From: Owenweeksia sp965214115
Lineage (GTDB): Bacteria; Bacteroidota; Bacteroidia; Flavobacteriales; Schleiferiaceae
Assembly: GCA_965214115.1 (NCBI GenBank)
Contig: CBDCAU010000004.1
Location: 124,001 to 188,000 of the forward strand
Length of the DNA: 64,000 nt
Direction: 5' to 3'
This document shows positions 33,910 through 42,474 of the stretch, piece by piece. The notes below the pieces were generated by a model, which had not been told where the DNA came from, made no database searches, and saw nothing but the letters and a program-made list of their open reading frames with translations. The position numbers were made by a program, and so were the translations under genes. Each line of letters begins with the position of its first letter. Position 1 is the stretch's first letter.

Positions 33910-34674
33910 GTGATAAAAGGCCAAAAAATAGTAGTCGTGCTGCCCGCCTACAACGCGGGGCGCACCTTGGAAAAAACCTACCGCGAAATCCCGATGGACA
34001 TCGTGGACGAAGTGGTGCTGACCGACGACCGCAGCACTGACGACACCATCGAAAAAGCGCGTGAGCTGGGCATCGTCCACATCATATCCCACCAAAAAAA
34101 TCGGGGCTACGGCGGCAACCAAAAATCGTGTTATAACAAAGCGCTGGCAATCGGCGGCGACATCGTGGTGATGCTCCACCCCGATTATCAATATACGCCA
34201 AAGCTCATCGAATCAATGTGTTACGTCATCGGCAATGGTTTGTATCCGGTGGTTTTGGGCTCGCGCATTTTGGGGAAAGGCGCGCTGAAAGGCGGGATGC
34301 CGTGGTACAAATATTTGGCGAACCGCATCTTGACGCTTTCGCAGAATATCTTGATGAACCAAAAACTGAGCGAGTACCACACCGGCTACCGCGCGTTTTC
34401 GCGGCAAGTTTTAGAAGCCGTTCCTTATGAAAAAAATTCCGACGATTTCGTGTTTGACAACCAAATGCTGGCGCAGATTTTTTACGCGGGTTTTGAGATC
34501 GGCGAAATCACCTGCCCGACGAAATATTTCGAGGAAGCCTCTTCCATAAATTTGAAACGCAGCGCCATTTATGGGCTGGGGGTTTTGAAAACTTCTTTCC
34601 AGTATTTCTTTGCAAAATTGGGATTGGGAAAGCCCGATTATTTAGGAGAAAACCTAAACTCTAAAAAATTATAA
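33910..34674 (+). CDS. Family 2 glycosyltransferase
   Basis: 254 residues from GTG 33910, the only start ahead of the conserved IVVVLPAYNAGRTLEKT nucleotide-sugar motif. Other GT2 features: VDEVVLTDDRSTDDT, the metal motif in VVMLHPDYQYTP, GSRILGKGALKGGMP, and a C-terminal SEYHTGYRAFSRQVL loop as in dolichyl-phosphate-mannose-synthase-like enzymes. There is no long C-terminal membrane domain; a short hydrophobic tail (IYGLGVLKTSFQYFF) may touch the membrane. It adds a sugar to a lipid or glycan; donor and acceptor are unknown. It is followed two bases later by a DUF1569 gene. Confidence 0.88.
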   Translation: MIKGQKIVVVLPAYNAGRTLEKTYREIPMDIVDEVVLTDDRSTDDTIEKARELGIVHIISHQKNRGYGGNQKSCYNKALAIGGDIVVMLHPDYQYTPKLIESMCYVIGNGLYPVVLGSRILGKGALKGGMPWYKYLANRILTLSQNILMNQKLSEYHTGYRAFSRQVLEAVPYEKNSDDFVFDNQMLAQIFYAGFEIGEITCPTKYFEEASSINLKRSAIYGLGVLKTSFQYFFAKLGLGKPDYLGENLNSKKL

Positions 34675-34676
34675 AA

Positions 34677-35129
34677 ATGGATTTAATTTTCGATACAAAA
34701 CTCAACCAAAATCTGAAGAAGAGATTCAATCAATTAAAACCCGAAACACCCCGTAAATGGGGCAAAATGGATTGCCCGCAAATGTTGACGCATTGCAATT
34801 TGGCGATGGAATCTGCCTTTGATGACAACCAACCGCGACCCAATTTCTTAGTGCGCGCGATGGTCAGGCTCTTTGTCAAAAGCACTTTGATTGGCGACCG
34901 ACCTTACAAGCAGGGTTCGCCGACTGCGCCCAGTTTTGTGGTGAAAGACACCCGCGATTTCCAAAAAGAAAAAACACGCGCTTTGGCCAATTTGGACAAG
35001 TTTGAAAAAGAAGGCCGCGCCTTTTTTGAAGGCCGCCCCCACCCAGCGCTGGGCCCGCTGACTGCCGCGCAATGGAGCCGGTTGCAATCCAAACATTTGG
35101 AACATCATTTGAATCAGTTTGGAGTGTGA
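34677..35129 (+). CDS. DUF1569 (DinB-like) protein
   Basis: 150 residues. The start MDLIFDTKLNQNLKKRFNQL, the metal-type motif KMDCPQMLTHCNLAMESA and the end LTAAQWSRLQSKHLEHHLNQ match DUF1569, a DinB-like four-helix bundle with a three-His metal site (His in THCN and KHLEHH). The function is unknown. It starts two bases after the glycosyltransferase stop and is probably translated from the same mRNA. The downstream 87 bases hold no feature. Confidence 0.85.
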   Translation: MDLIFDTKLNQNLKKRFNQLKPETPRKWGKMDCPQMLTHCNLAMESAFDDNQPRPNFLVRAMVRLFVKSTLIGDRPYKQGSPTAPSFVVKDTRDFQKEKTRALANLDKFEKEGRAFFEGRPHPALGPLTAAQWSRLQSKHLEHHLNQFGV

Positions 35130-35216
35130 AAAAATTCTATTTTTCAATAAATAAAAGTGACTATTAAAAAGTCTAAATTGTCTATGGAAAAGTCCTTATT
35201 CCTGTTGGGATTTTAT

Positions 35217-36863
35217 TTAATTTCTTTGATAAAAAACAAACCCATTTTTTTCATATAAAAATTTTGCATCGGGTATTTGTTTTTCCAAGTTTTCTCTTTG
35301 CGTAATTTTGGTGGAAATCAATACGGGACGGTCCGTTTCGCCAAACATTAAATCGGGTTTTTCTTCGGGATGGAGAGGCGGTTTCACTTTGGCGTAAAAC
35401 CACGGCACGTAACTTTTGTAGCCAAAAGTGGTGACGTAAACGTCCTTGTCCTGAAACTTCTCAAAAAATTCCACATTGGCATTTTGTGAAATTTTTTCGA
35501 TTTTTCCGATAAATAATATCAAGGTCAACATTACCCAAATTCCTGAACCGAAAAACAAGGCGCGGTAGGCGTTAAACTTGTTGATTTTCAATAGGATACC
35601 GTAAATTATCAAAACGACGATTAGCCAAATTCCGGCCGTAAAATCCCACCAGTGCCAATCCACTTCGGCTTGCAAATTGGCCATCGCGAACGCATCTTTT
35701 TCAAATAGAAATCGGATTTTTTCGGGGTGCATTCCCGCCCAAGGCAAAGCAGCGGAGACGGCGGCAATTAAAATTCCAATGAAAATAATCGCGGGGGCAA
35801 ACCATTTTTTGTGGTCCCGTTTTTTTTCCAGAAAATTCCATACGGAAAGCGCGCTGAGAAAAGTTATCGGGTAGTAAGCCAACGAGGAATAATGCACGAT
35901 TTTGGTGCCCACCAGCGAGAACAAGACCACTACCACGCCCAGCAGGATGATCATCCATTTTTGGAAATCGGCGAGGTGCGCCGGCAGCTTTTGGAATCGA
36001 CCCAAACCCCTGACAGCCAAAATACTGGCCGGAAAACATCCCACCAAAAGCACCACAAAATGATAACCAAAAAAACCGCTGTGGCCCGCATCACCGGTGG
36101 TCAAAAGTTCCCATTGGCGGATGGTGAACTCGATGATGAAGTCGGGACCGTTCAACAGGAAATCCAACAAAAACCAAAGCGAAAAAATCAGCAATGCAAT
36201 GAGTGAGAATTTTAAAAACGACAGGAAGGAAAATTGCCACTTAAATTTTTGCAAAACCCAATACACCAAAATGCTCAAAAAAATGAGCAAATAACCCACC
36301 GGCCCTTTGGTCAAAACCGCCAATCCCGTGAAAATGCCGGCCATCCATAAATAGGCGGTGGCCGATTTTGAAAAATACAAATTCCGGCAACCCGATTTTT
36401 TCCAAAAAAAATGAATCAGGAAAAATAACCCGTTGAAAATAAAGAAGTTGAACCACGGATCGATGATACCGGACTTGAAATACAAAAACGGCAAAAGGCT
36501 GCCGAACCAACTGAGCGCCCAAAGAAAACCGAATTTTCGATCGACCAAAAACTTGCCGCTGACGTAGAGCCACGGCAGTACGACCGCGCCCAGCAGCGCA
36601 TTGGGAAAGCGCGCGGCGAATTCGCCCACGCCGAAAATTTTCATTGAAATCGCCTGCAGCCAAAAAAAGAGCGGCGGCTTTTCAGTAAAGATTTCGTAGT
36701 TGATCTGGAGGCGCAGCCAGTCGCCGGTGACCACCATTTCGCGGGCCAGCTCGGCAAAGTTGATTTCGTCCCAATCAAACAAATGGACGCCGCCCAAGAA
36801 CGGGATGAAAAACAGCGCCCCGACGACTATCCAAAACCAAGTATTTTTATCGAAATAGCGCAC
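35217..36863 (-). CDS. GT39/ArnT-like membrane glycosyltransferase
   Basis: 548 residues with about 11 membrane helices. The first loop carries the catalytic-type motif FDWDEINFAELAREMVVTGD followed by YEIFTEKPPLFFW, as in PMT/ArnT-family transferases that use polyprenyl-phosphate sugars. The C-terminal about 110 residues form an extracytoplasmic domain. It would glycosylate a lipid (lipid A-like) or a protein on the periplasmic face. It follows the PAP2 phosphatase gene by 12 bases, and a GT2 of the type that makes lipid-linked sugars lies nearby, so a joint envelope-modification role is plausible. Confidence 0.88.
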   Translation of the reverse strand: MRYFDKNTWFWIVVGALFFIPFLGGVHLFDWDEINFAELAREMVVTGDWLRLQINYEIFTEKPPLFFWLQAISMKIFGVGEFAARFPNALLGAVVLPWLYVSGKFLVDRKFGFLWALSWFGSLLPFLYFKSGIIDPWFNFFIFNGLFFLIHFFWKKSGCRNLYFSKSATAYLWMAGIFTGLAVLTKGPVGYLLIFLSILVYWVLQKFKWQFSFLSFLKFSLIALLIFSLWFLLDFLLNGPDFIIEFTIRQWELLTTGDAGHSGFFGYHFVVLLVGCFPASILAVRGLGRFQKLPAHLADFQKWMIILLGVVVVLFSLVGTKIVHYSSLAYYPITFLSALSVWNFLEKKRDHKKWFAPAIIFIGILIAAVSAALPWAGMHPEKIRFLFEKDAFAMANLQAEVDWHWWDFTAGIWLIVVLIIYGILLKINKFNAYRALFFGSGIWVMLTLILFIGKIEKISQNANVEFFEKFQDKDVYVTTFGYKSYVPWFYAKVKPPLHPEEKPDLMFGETDRPVLISTKITQRENLEKQIPDAKFLYEKNGFVFYQRN

Positions 36864-36875
36864 GTTTGGCAGGTT

Positions 36876-37499
36876 TTACATAAGTCTTTTTTCCATCCAA
36901 TGGGAGTGCAACCGCTTCATTATCAAATAACTGATAATGGCGATGAGCGTGCCGAGCGCCGTGCCGGCAATGACGTCTTCCAAAAAATGCTGCGACAAAT
37001 AAATGCGCGAATAGCCGATGCACGCGGCCGTGATGAAACACAGAATTTGACCCCAAGCGGGCCGGGCCAATAGCGCCAAAAACCCGAAAAGGCCGAACGC
37101 CATCGTGGTATGGCCGGAAGGAAACGACCGTGCGTGATGCACTTTTACGCCTTCTACCAATCTTAGTTCCAGCTTGTTCTCAAAATATTTGACGGGGCGC
37201 ACGGTATCCCCAAAAACTACTTGCTTAAAAAATCCCACCAACAGCAAAACCAGCAACGCATTGATAACCAACCCGATAAACCAGCGACATTTCACAAAAG
37301 GCAAAATAAGCGCGGGGACGATGTAGGCGTAGCCATCGCCGAGGAGGGTGACGAGCGCGAAAAAATGGTCGAAAAAGGGGTTGTGCCAGCCATTTTGGGT
37401 GATGTGGATCAGCTCTTTGTCGTACAGCGACAAAAAAGCAATCCCGGTCAAAAAGAAAAGAATGACCGGGATAAAATAAGCCCATTTGTTCCGAAACAT
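36876..37499 (-). CDS. PAP2-family membrane phosphatase
   Basis: 207 residues from ATG 37497-37499 (MFRNKWAYFIPVILFF). Six helices and the three PAP2 phosphatase motifs: KQVVFGDTVRP, RSFPSGHTTMAFG and SRIYLSQHFLEDVIAG. Catalytic His residues are in SGH and SQH. Such enzymes dephosphorylate phosphatidic acid or undecaprenyl diphosphate at the outer face of the inner membrane. The gene precedes the GT39 transferase gene by 12 bases in the same operon, which favours a polyprenyl or lipid substrate. Confidence 0.92.
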   Translation of the reverse strand: MFRNKWAYFIPVILFFLTGIAFLSLYDKELIHITQNGWHNPFFDHFFALVTLLGDGYAYIVPALILPFVKCRWFIGLVINALLVLLLVGFFKQVVFGDTVRPVKYFENKLELRLVEGVKVHHARSFPSGHTTMAFGLFGFLALLARPAWGQILCFITAACIGYSRIYLSQHFLEDVIAGTALGTLIAIISYLIMKRLHSHWMEKRLM

Positions 37500-37519
37500 C
37501 TTGGAACCAGATTTAAAAA

Positions 37520-37912
37520 TTAAGAACCGATGACGTGAAAAAGTTGGTGTATCTGACTGTCCCACAGCAACTTCTCTTCTTCCAGTTCGTCCTCTTCGCA
37601 GTAGTCGGTCACCATCAGCGCCGTGTCGTTGGTCAGTTCGTCCACCACTATTTTAAATTCAAAATAATAGGGATTTTCCTCGTCCACATCCTCTTCCCAG
37701 CGGAAGCGGATGAAGATTTCCTTTTTCTTGCTGATCATCATCGCCACGCGCTCGTCGCCATCCCATTGGAAGGCAAACTTTTCGCCGCGCGAGTTTACGT
37801 CATCGCAAAACCACTCAGCCAGCCCGCTGGGCGTGGACAGATAAGGATAGAGCATCTGCGGAGACGCCTTGACGGGGAACTCCATTTCGTATTGTATTTT
37901 TTCTTCAGCCAT
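37520..37912 (-). CDS. START-like SRPBCC domain protein
   Basis: 130 residues, all one domain. It begins IQYEMEFPVKASPQMLYPYL, then TPSGLAEWFCDDVN, FQWDGDERVAMMISKKK, and a long C-terminal helix with LLWDSQIHQLFHVIGS, the AHSA1/SRPBCC helix-grip fold. There is no signal peptide. Members bind hydrophobic ligands or assist other proteins; the ligand is unknown. It starts the minus-strand set with the PAP2 and GT39 genes (20-base spacer). Confidence 0.88.
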   Translation of the reverse strand: MAEEKIQYEMEFPVKASPQMLYPYLSTPSGLAEWFCDDVNSRGEKFAFQWDGDERVAMMISKKKEIFIRFRWEEDVDEENPYYFEFKIVVDELTNDTALMVTDYCEEDELEEEKLLWDSQIHQLFHVIGS

Positions 37913-37993
37913 TTTGTTGGATAGGTCTTGTGCAAAGGCGGCAAGATAGAAATTTTTTGGAATGAAATACTCAAAATTTCCTAATGAAGCTGG

Positions 37994-38023
37994 TTTGGCG
38001 TTGCCTATAAAAGTATATCTTTG
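37994..38023 (+). promoter_or_regulatory. Promoter of tRNA-Met
   Basis: TTTG (37994-37997), 18 bases, then TATCTTTG (38016-38023), a good -33/-7 pair. Transcription would begin about 38029-38030, just ahead of the tRNA. Confidence 0.72.
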
Positions 38024-38037
38024 CCGCCCAAAAATTC

Positions 38038-38111
38038 GGCGAGGTAGCTCAGCTGGTTAGAGCGCAGCATTCATAATGCTGAGGTCGAGGGTTCGAGCCC
38101 CTCTCTCGCTA
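38038..38111 (+). tRNA. tRNA-Met (CAT)
   Basis: 74 bases. The acceptor GGCGAGG pairs with TCTCGCT (G-T pairs at both ends), discriminator A, no encoded CCA. Anticodon stem CAGCA / TGCTG with loop TTCATAA and anticodon CAT. The 1-72 position is G-T rather than the mismatch of initiator tRNA, so it is probably elongator Met. A lysidine-modified Ile2 tRNA with the same anticodon cannot be excluded. Confidence 0.93.
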
Positions 38112-38115
38112 CCCA

Positions 38116-38140
38116 AGCAGCCGATCGGCTGCTTTTTTTT
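38116..38140 (+). terminator. Terminator of tRNA-Met
   Basis: A perfect 9-bp arm palindrome AGCAGCCGATCGGCTGCT is followed by a T run, five bases after the tRNA. Confidence 0.92.
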
Positions 38141-38209
38141 GTGCCCGTTCTTGGCTTTTCCCGTAGTCCTATTTCTTATTTCCATTGATCGTTGGATTTG
38201 ATTTCCGGC

Positions 38210-38217
38210 TATATTTG
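38210..38217 (+). promoter_or_regulatory. -7 box of the collagen-like lipoprotein gene
   Basis: TATATTTG matches TAnnTTTG, 34 bases before ATG 38252. The nearest TTTG (38197-38200) is too close to be a normal -33 box. Confidence 0.5.
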
Positions 38218-38251
38218 CTACGCATTTTTTTTAAACTAAAATTCAATAAAT

Positions 38252-38881
38252 ATGAAAAAAGTAATGTTAGCGCTGATGGCCCTCGCGCTTTTTGCAAGCT
38301 GCGAAAAAGAAGAAGGCCCTGAAGGACCAGAAGGGCCGCAAGGTGAACAAGGCATCACCGGACAGGACGGGCGAGATGGCCGCGATGGGCAGGACGGCGA
38401 AGATGGTGATAAAGGTGACAAGGGCGATAAAGGTGACCCCGGAGCGGATGGCAACGCAAACGTGAAGAGCTACAATTTTGTGGTGGCCTCCAGCGACTGG
38501 GTCGTACGCGGCATAGCAGGACAACCGGAACACGCATATACCGCAAAGAAAACGCTGTCCCAACTGGATGCCAACGATTACGCCAATTCAATGATATTAG
38601 GTTATGCTCAATATACCTCTTCCTCTTGGGCGCCCTTGCCAATCACTTTGACCAGCAATGGCTTTACCCGCTCTTTTAGTATGGAATTTGAAGTAGGAGC
38701 GGTTACTTTCGTGGTTCGGGACAGCGATCTTCAAACCGGTGCCCCCAGTGGAAACTTGGGATTCCGGGTGGTGATTGCCGAGGGTGCGCCGGGTCGTATC
38801 GACATCGAAAAAGAATTGACGGATAGGTACGGAATGGAAATTCGGCAGCCCAAATCTTACGAGGAATCCGCTTTTCGCTAA
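38252..38881 (+). CDS. Collagen-like (Gly-X-Y) repeat lipoprotein
   Basis: 209 residues. The lipoprotein signal MKKVMLALMALALFASC (Cys17) is followed at once by about 15 Gly-X-Y triplets (residues about 22-66), with GPEGPEGPQGEQG, GRDGRDGQDGEDG and DKGDKGDKGD. A globular C-terminal domain of about 140 residues follows that I do not recognise. The charged triplets (KGD, RDG) resemble bacterial collagens that trimerise without hydroxyproline. It is expected to be lipid-anchored at the outer membrane, with the triplet stalk presenting the C-terminal domain. It has its own promoter and terminator, so it is a single-gene unit. Confidence 0.85.
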   Translation: MKKVMLALMALALFASCEKEEGPEGPEGPQGEQGITGQDGRDGRDGQDGEDGDKGDKGDKGDPGADGNANVKSYNFVVASSDWVVRGIAGQPEHAYTAKKTLSQLDANDYANSMILGYAQYTSSSWAPLPITLTSNGFTRSFSMEFEVGAVTFVVRDSDLQTGAPSGNLGFRVVIAEGAPGRIDIEKELTDRYGMEIRQPKSYEESAFR

Positions 38882-38906
38882 GCTTCTGTAAATTACGATT
38901 TGAATA

Positions 38907-38934
38907 AGCGGCCATTTTGGGCCGCTTTTTTTTT
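38907..38934 (+). terminator. Terminator of the collagen-like gene
   Basis: AGCGGCC - ATTTTG - GGCCGCT stem followed by eight further T, 25 bases after the stop codon. Confidence 0.93.
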
Positions 38935-39076
38935 GCTCGATTTCCGCAAATACCGCCGGAAAATTCGTGTGAATTCTACGAATGTCCTTTAGTAAAATCG
39001 CTTTGATTTGGATTGGAAAGGCTGTTCTTCATTGAACCAATTCCAACTTTTTTTCTGATAAAAAATCTGCGCCATC

Positions 39077-39132
39077 CCTGTCTGCCGACAGGCAGGTGCG
39101 AAATCTCCCGAACAGACGGGACAGGCGCGCGC
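39077..39132. repeat. Dispersed palindromic repeat, inverted copy of 6689-6737
   Basis: CCTGTCTGCCGACAGGCAGG, then GCGAAATCTCCCGAACAGAC and GGGACAGGCGCGCGCC. The second half is the reverse complement of the GCGCGCCTGTCCCG...GGGAGATTT part after uvrB. It ends at the hutH stop codon (39133-39135). Confidence 0.65.
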
Positions 39133-40647
39133 CTATCCAAACACCAACTCCCCGTCCACTTCCATTTGATTAAGAAAATTTTTCGCATTCTGAATATCCA
39201 CCGAAAGAATCCGGTCTTTCTCAATAAAAGGCACTTCCTCGCGGAAAGCATTTAAAAAAGATTGTAAAAATTCGCTGGTTTTTTCGGCGCGGAAATGACC
39301 CGCCTGCGCGGCACAAATCAACTCAATCGCCAGCACCGTTTCCAGATTGTCCACCACTTGCCAGCATTTCGTCGCGGCGTTCGCGCCCATACTCACGTGG
39401 TCTTCTTGGCCGTTGCTGGAAATAATGGAATCCACGGAGGCGGGCGTACAAAGCTGTTTGTTTTGGCTCACGATGCCGGCGGCGGTGTACTGCGCAATCA
39501 TCAGCCCCGAATTGAGACCCGGCTTGGCCACCAAAAAGGGCGGCAACCCGCGCTGGCCGCTGACTAATAGATATGTTCTCCGTTCGGAAATGCTGGCGAG
39601 TTCGGCCGCCGCAATCGCCAAAGTATCCAAAGCAATCGCCAAGGTTTGCCCGTGAAAATTGCCGCCGCTGATGATTTTGTCGGCATCGGGGAAAATGTTG
39701 GGATTGTCCGTAACGGCATTCATTTCGGTGGTGAAAACCTTTTCGCAATATTCAAAAACGTCTTTGCTGGCGCCGTGCACCTGTGGGATGCAGCGGAACG
39801 AATACGGGTCTTGCACGTGCTCTTTCGACCGCGAAATCATCTCGCTGCCCTCCCAAAATTCGCGCATCCGCTCGGCGGTTTTCCGTTGGCCGGAATGCGG
39901 GCGCACTTTGTGAATCAAATCATCGAAAGGTTCGGGGCGGCCGTCAAAGGCATCTAAACTAATGGCTGAAATCAAATCACATAAATAACTTAATTTCAAT
40001 GATTTATACAATGAAAAACAACCGTAAGAAAGCATAAACTGCGTACCGTTCAAAAGCGCAATGCCTTCTTTGGAACGCAATTTCAGCGGTTGTAAATCCG
40101 CTTTTTCCAGCGCCGCTTGCGCGGGAATTTTTTCATCATTATAAAAAACTTCGCCCTCGCCGATGAGCGGCAAACTGAGGTGGGCCAGCGGCGCCAAATC
40201 GCCCGACGCGCCCAGCGAACCTTGCTCGTACACCACCGGAAAAATCCCCTGATTGTAAAAGTCCAACAGCCGTTGGACAGTTTCCGTTTCCACGCCGGAA
40301 TGGCCGTAGGAAAGCGAGCGCGCCTTTAAAAAAAGCATCAGCCGCACCAGTTCCGGCGGCACTTCACGGCCCGTTCCGCAGGCGTGGCTGCGCACCAAGT
40401 TTACTTGCAGCGCGTTCAAATCTTTCCCTTCGATGGAAATATTGTAGAGCGACCCAAAACCGGTGTTGATACCGTAAATCGGGTCGGTTTCCGTCTCGAT
40501 TTTTTGGTCGAGATAATCGCGGCAAATCTGAATGCGCCTTTTCGATTCCTCGGAAATCCGCAGTTCTTTTTCCGATTCAAAAAAAGCAAACAAATCGCTA
40601 AGGCTCAGATGTTTGTCGCTAATTTCAAAAAATTCAGTGGCGTCCAT
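39133..40647 (-). CDS. hutH: Histidine ammonia-lyase
   Basis: 504 residues from ATG 40645-40647. The MIO cofactor triad Ala147-Ser148-Gly149 is in GSLGASGDLAPLAHL. Active-site features include YGINTGFG, VRSHACGTG, LLNGTQFM and GQEDHVSMG; the Glu in QEDHVSM is typical of histidine rather than tyrosine lyases. It converts histidine to urocanate plus ammonia, the first step of histidine degradation. hutU, hutI and hutG are absent here. Its start codon lies inside the hisS 3' end (14-base overlap), so it is translated with hisS. Confidence 0.9.
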   Translation of the reverse strand: MDATEFFEISDKHLSLSDLFAFFESEKELRISEESKRRIQICRDYLDQKIETETDPIYGINTGFGSLYNISIEGKDLNALQVNLVRSHACGTGREVPPELVRLMLFLKARSLSYGHSGVETETVQRLLDFYNQGIFPVVYEQGSLGASGDLAPLAHLSLPLIGEGEVFYNDEKIPAQAALEKADLQPLKLRSKEGIALLNGTQFMLSYGCFSLYKSLKLSYLCDLISAISLDAFDGRPEPFDDLIHKVRPHSGQRKTAERMREFWEGSEMISRSKEHVQDPYSFRCIPQVHGASKDVFEYCEKVFTTEMNAVTDNPNIFPDADKIISGGNFHGQTLAIALDTLAIAAAELASISERRTYLLVSGQRGLPPFLVAKPGLNSGLMIAQYTAAGIVSQNKQLCTPASVDSIISSNGQEDHVSMGANAATKCWQVVDNLETVLAIELICAAQAGHFRAEKTSEFLQSFLNAFREEVPFIEKDRILSVDIQNAKNFLNQMEVDGELVFG

Positions 40648-42352
40648 AATGCGGCGGGTTTTGGTTTGAAAAAAATTCCAAAAGTTCAATCCGGCTCCAT
40701 TCTTTTTGCTCGCCCGTGGCCATTTCTTTCATCGAAAATTGCTCGTTTTCCATTTCGCGTTCGCCAATCAAAACCACGTAGGGCACGTCTTTTTTGTTAG
40801 CAAAATCCAGTTGCTTTTTCATTTTGGCCGCGTCGGGATACACTTCGGCGTTCACGCCCAAATCGCGCAGTTGGTTGGCGAGTTTCAAACTGTAAAGCGC
40901 TTCCTTTTCACCGAAATTGACGAACATCACCACCGTGCCATCTTTCTGAAAATCAGGGAACAAACCTAATTCTTCCATCACCAAAAGGATGCGCTCCAAA
41001 CCGAACGAAATGCCGATGCCGCTCAGGTTTTTCATCCCGAACATTTCCGTCAAATCGTCGTAGCGGCCGCCGCCGCCGAGGCTGCCCATCTCGGCGTTTT
41101 TGGCCTTGATTTCGAAAATCGCGCCCGTATAATAATCCAGCCCGCGCGCCAAGCTGATGTCCAATCGGACGTCGTTTTGCAAATCCAGCGCGTCCAAATT
41201 TTCCAACACAAAACGGATTTCCTCCAGCCCCTTCCCTCCTATTTCACTGTTTTTCAGTTCGTTTTCTAAAATTTTCAATCGGCCGAAATTGTCTTCTTCA
41301 TTGTTTAAAATCGCAAAAAGCCGCTCGCCCACTTTTTTGTCAAAATTGTTTTTTTCCAATTCTTTCAAAATTCCCTCCTCGCCGATTTTGTCCAGCTTGT
41401 CCAAAATGATGGTGAACTCGCCCAGCCGCTCGGCAATGCCCAGACTTTTCGCCAGCCCCGCGAGCAGTTTCCGGTTGTTCAGATGAATGGCGACTTCGAT
41501 GCCCAACGCCTTGAAAACCAAGTCGTAAATCCGCAAAAATTCCAGTTCCAGCAGCAGCGAATCCGACCCGACGGCATCCGCATCGCACTGCCAAAATTCT
41601 CGGAAGCGCCCTTTCTGCGGACGGTCGGCGCGCCACACCGGTTGGATTTGAAAGCGTTTAAACGGGAAATTCAGTTCGTTTTGATTTTGCACCACGAAGC
41701 GCGCAAAGGGGACGGTCAAATCGTAGCGGAGGGCTTTGCCGGAAATTTCGTTCTGAATACTTTGAGAATCAGTTTCAAAAAAATCTGTTTTCTGAATATT
41801 TTTTTCTAAGAACTCAAAAAAGCGGCTTTTATCAATTTTTACTTCACGGAGTAATTCATACAAGTCTTTATCCTTAGCATTCTCTCTATTATTGAATATG
41901 CTATGGTATGATTCAAATAATGGTTGATATTCCTTTAAAAATGTATGAATGGAGTCAATCTGTGATTGGGTAAAAAGTCTTGATTTTGAGAAAACCTCTG
42001 GCGACTCCCATACTTCTGTCATTTTCTTTCCACCTACATAGCCTCGCAGGATTTTCAGAAAAAATTCCTCAAGCATTTCTGCTAGAATACTTGATTTTCT
42101 TCCAGAATAAATTTTCTCTTTTCGAGATTTCAGAAAATCCCCATTGTCCAAAATCTTGAAAATCAAGCGATCGCCTTCCTCGCCGTATTTTCCGGTGAGG
42201 GTTTCCAGTTTTTCCATCGCCGGCGTTTCGATGGGCTGAAAACCGTGGCGCTCAAACACTTGGCGGACGGTTTTCAAGATGTATTCGCGCCGCCGCATCT
42301 CGGCGGGCAGCAGGTCGCGGGTGCCTTTGGGGAGGCTGGGTTTTAGGGGCAT
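40634..42352 (-). CDS. hisS: Histidyl-tRNA synthetase with large internal insertion
   Basis: 572 residues from ATG 42350-42352, about 110-120 longer than the usual about 455. Class II core: KGTRDLLPAEMRRREYI, ALRYDLTVPFARFVV (motif 1 region), KRFQIQPVWRADRPQKGRFR (motif 2), the HisA motif LARGLDYYTGAIFE, and GGGRYDDL with GIGISFGLERI (motif 3). The anticodon-binding domain follows. Between DNGDFLK (residue 75) and EISGKALRYD (about 204) lies a block of about 128 residues where relatives have a short linker. It is Lys/Phe-rich, frame-preserving and more AT-rich than its surroundings. All active-site motifs remain, so the enzyme is probably active. Start about 23 bases after a -7 box; hutH overlaps its end. 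Confidence 0.95.
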   Translation of the reverse strand: MPLKPSLPKGTRDLLPAEMRRREYILKTVRQVFERHGFQPIETPAMEKLETLTGKYGEEGDRLIFKILDNGDFLKSRKEKIYSGRKSSILAEMLEEFFLKILRGYVGGKKMTEVWESPEVFSKSRLFTQSQIDSIHTFLKEYQPLFESYHSIFNNRENAKDKDLYELLREVKIDKSRFFEFLEKNIQKTDFFETDSQSIQNEISGKALRYDLTVPFARFVVQNQNELNFPFKRFQIQPVWRADRPQKGRFREFWQCDADAVGSDSLLLELEFLRIYDLVFKALGIEVAIHLNNRKLLAGLAKSLGIAERLGEFTIILDKLDKIGEEGILKELEKNNFDKKVGERLFAILNNEEDNFGRLKILENELKNSEIGGKGLEEIRFVLENLDALDLQNDVRLDISLARGLDYYTGAIFEIKAKNAEMGSLGGGGRYDDLTEMFGMKNLSGIGISFGLERILLVMEELGLFPDFQKDGTVVMFVNFGEKEALYSLKLANQLRDLGVNAEVYPDAAKMKKQLDFANKKDVPYVVLIGEREMENEQFSMKEMATGEQKEWSRIELLEFFSNQNPPHYGRH

Positions 42353-42375
42353 TTTTGCATTTTGGAAATTCCCGC

Positions 42376-42383
42376 CAAAAGTA
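42376..42383 (-). promoter_or_regulatory. -7 box of hisS-hutH
   Basis: Minus-strand TACTTTTG (TAnnTTTG), 23 bases before the hisS start. A -33 TTTG is not clear. Confidence 0.5.
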
Positions 42384-42422
42384 TTGAGATTTCGCACATT
42401 TGCAGGGCGGCTGGCGAATCTT

Positions 42423-42445
42423 TTCCGAAGCGTAGAACTTCGGAA
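42423..42445. repeat. Short dispersed-type palindrome
   Basis: TTCCGAAG - CGTAGAA - CTTCGGAA forms a perfect 8-bp hairpin in the divergent spacer between hisS and the nuclease gene. Confidence 0.7.
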
Positions 42446-42474
42446 ATTTATCCCATCAAAAAAAAAACCCCGGA

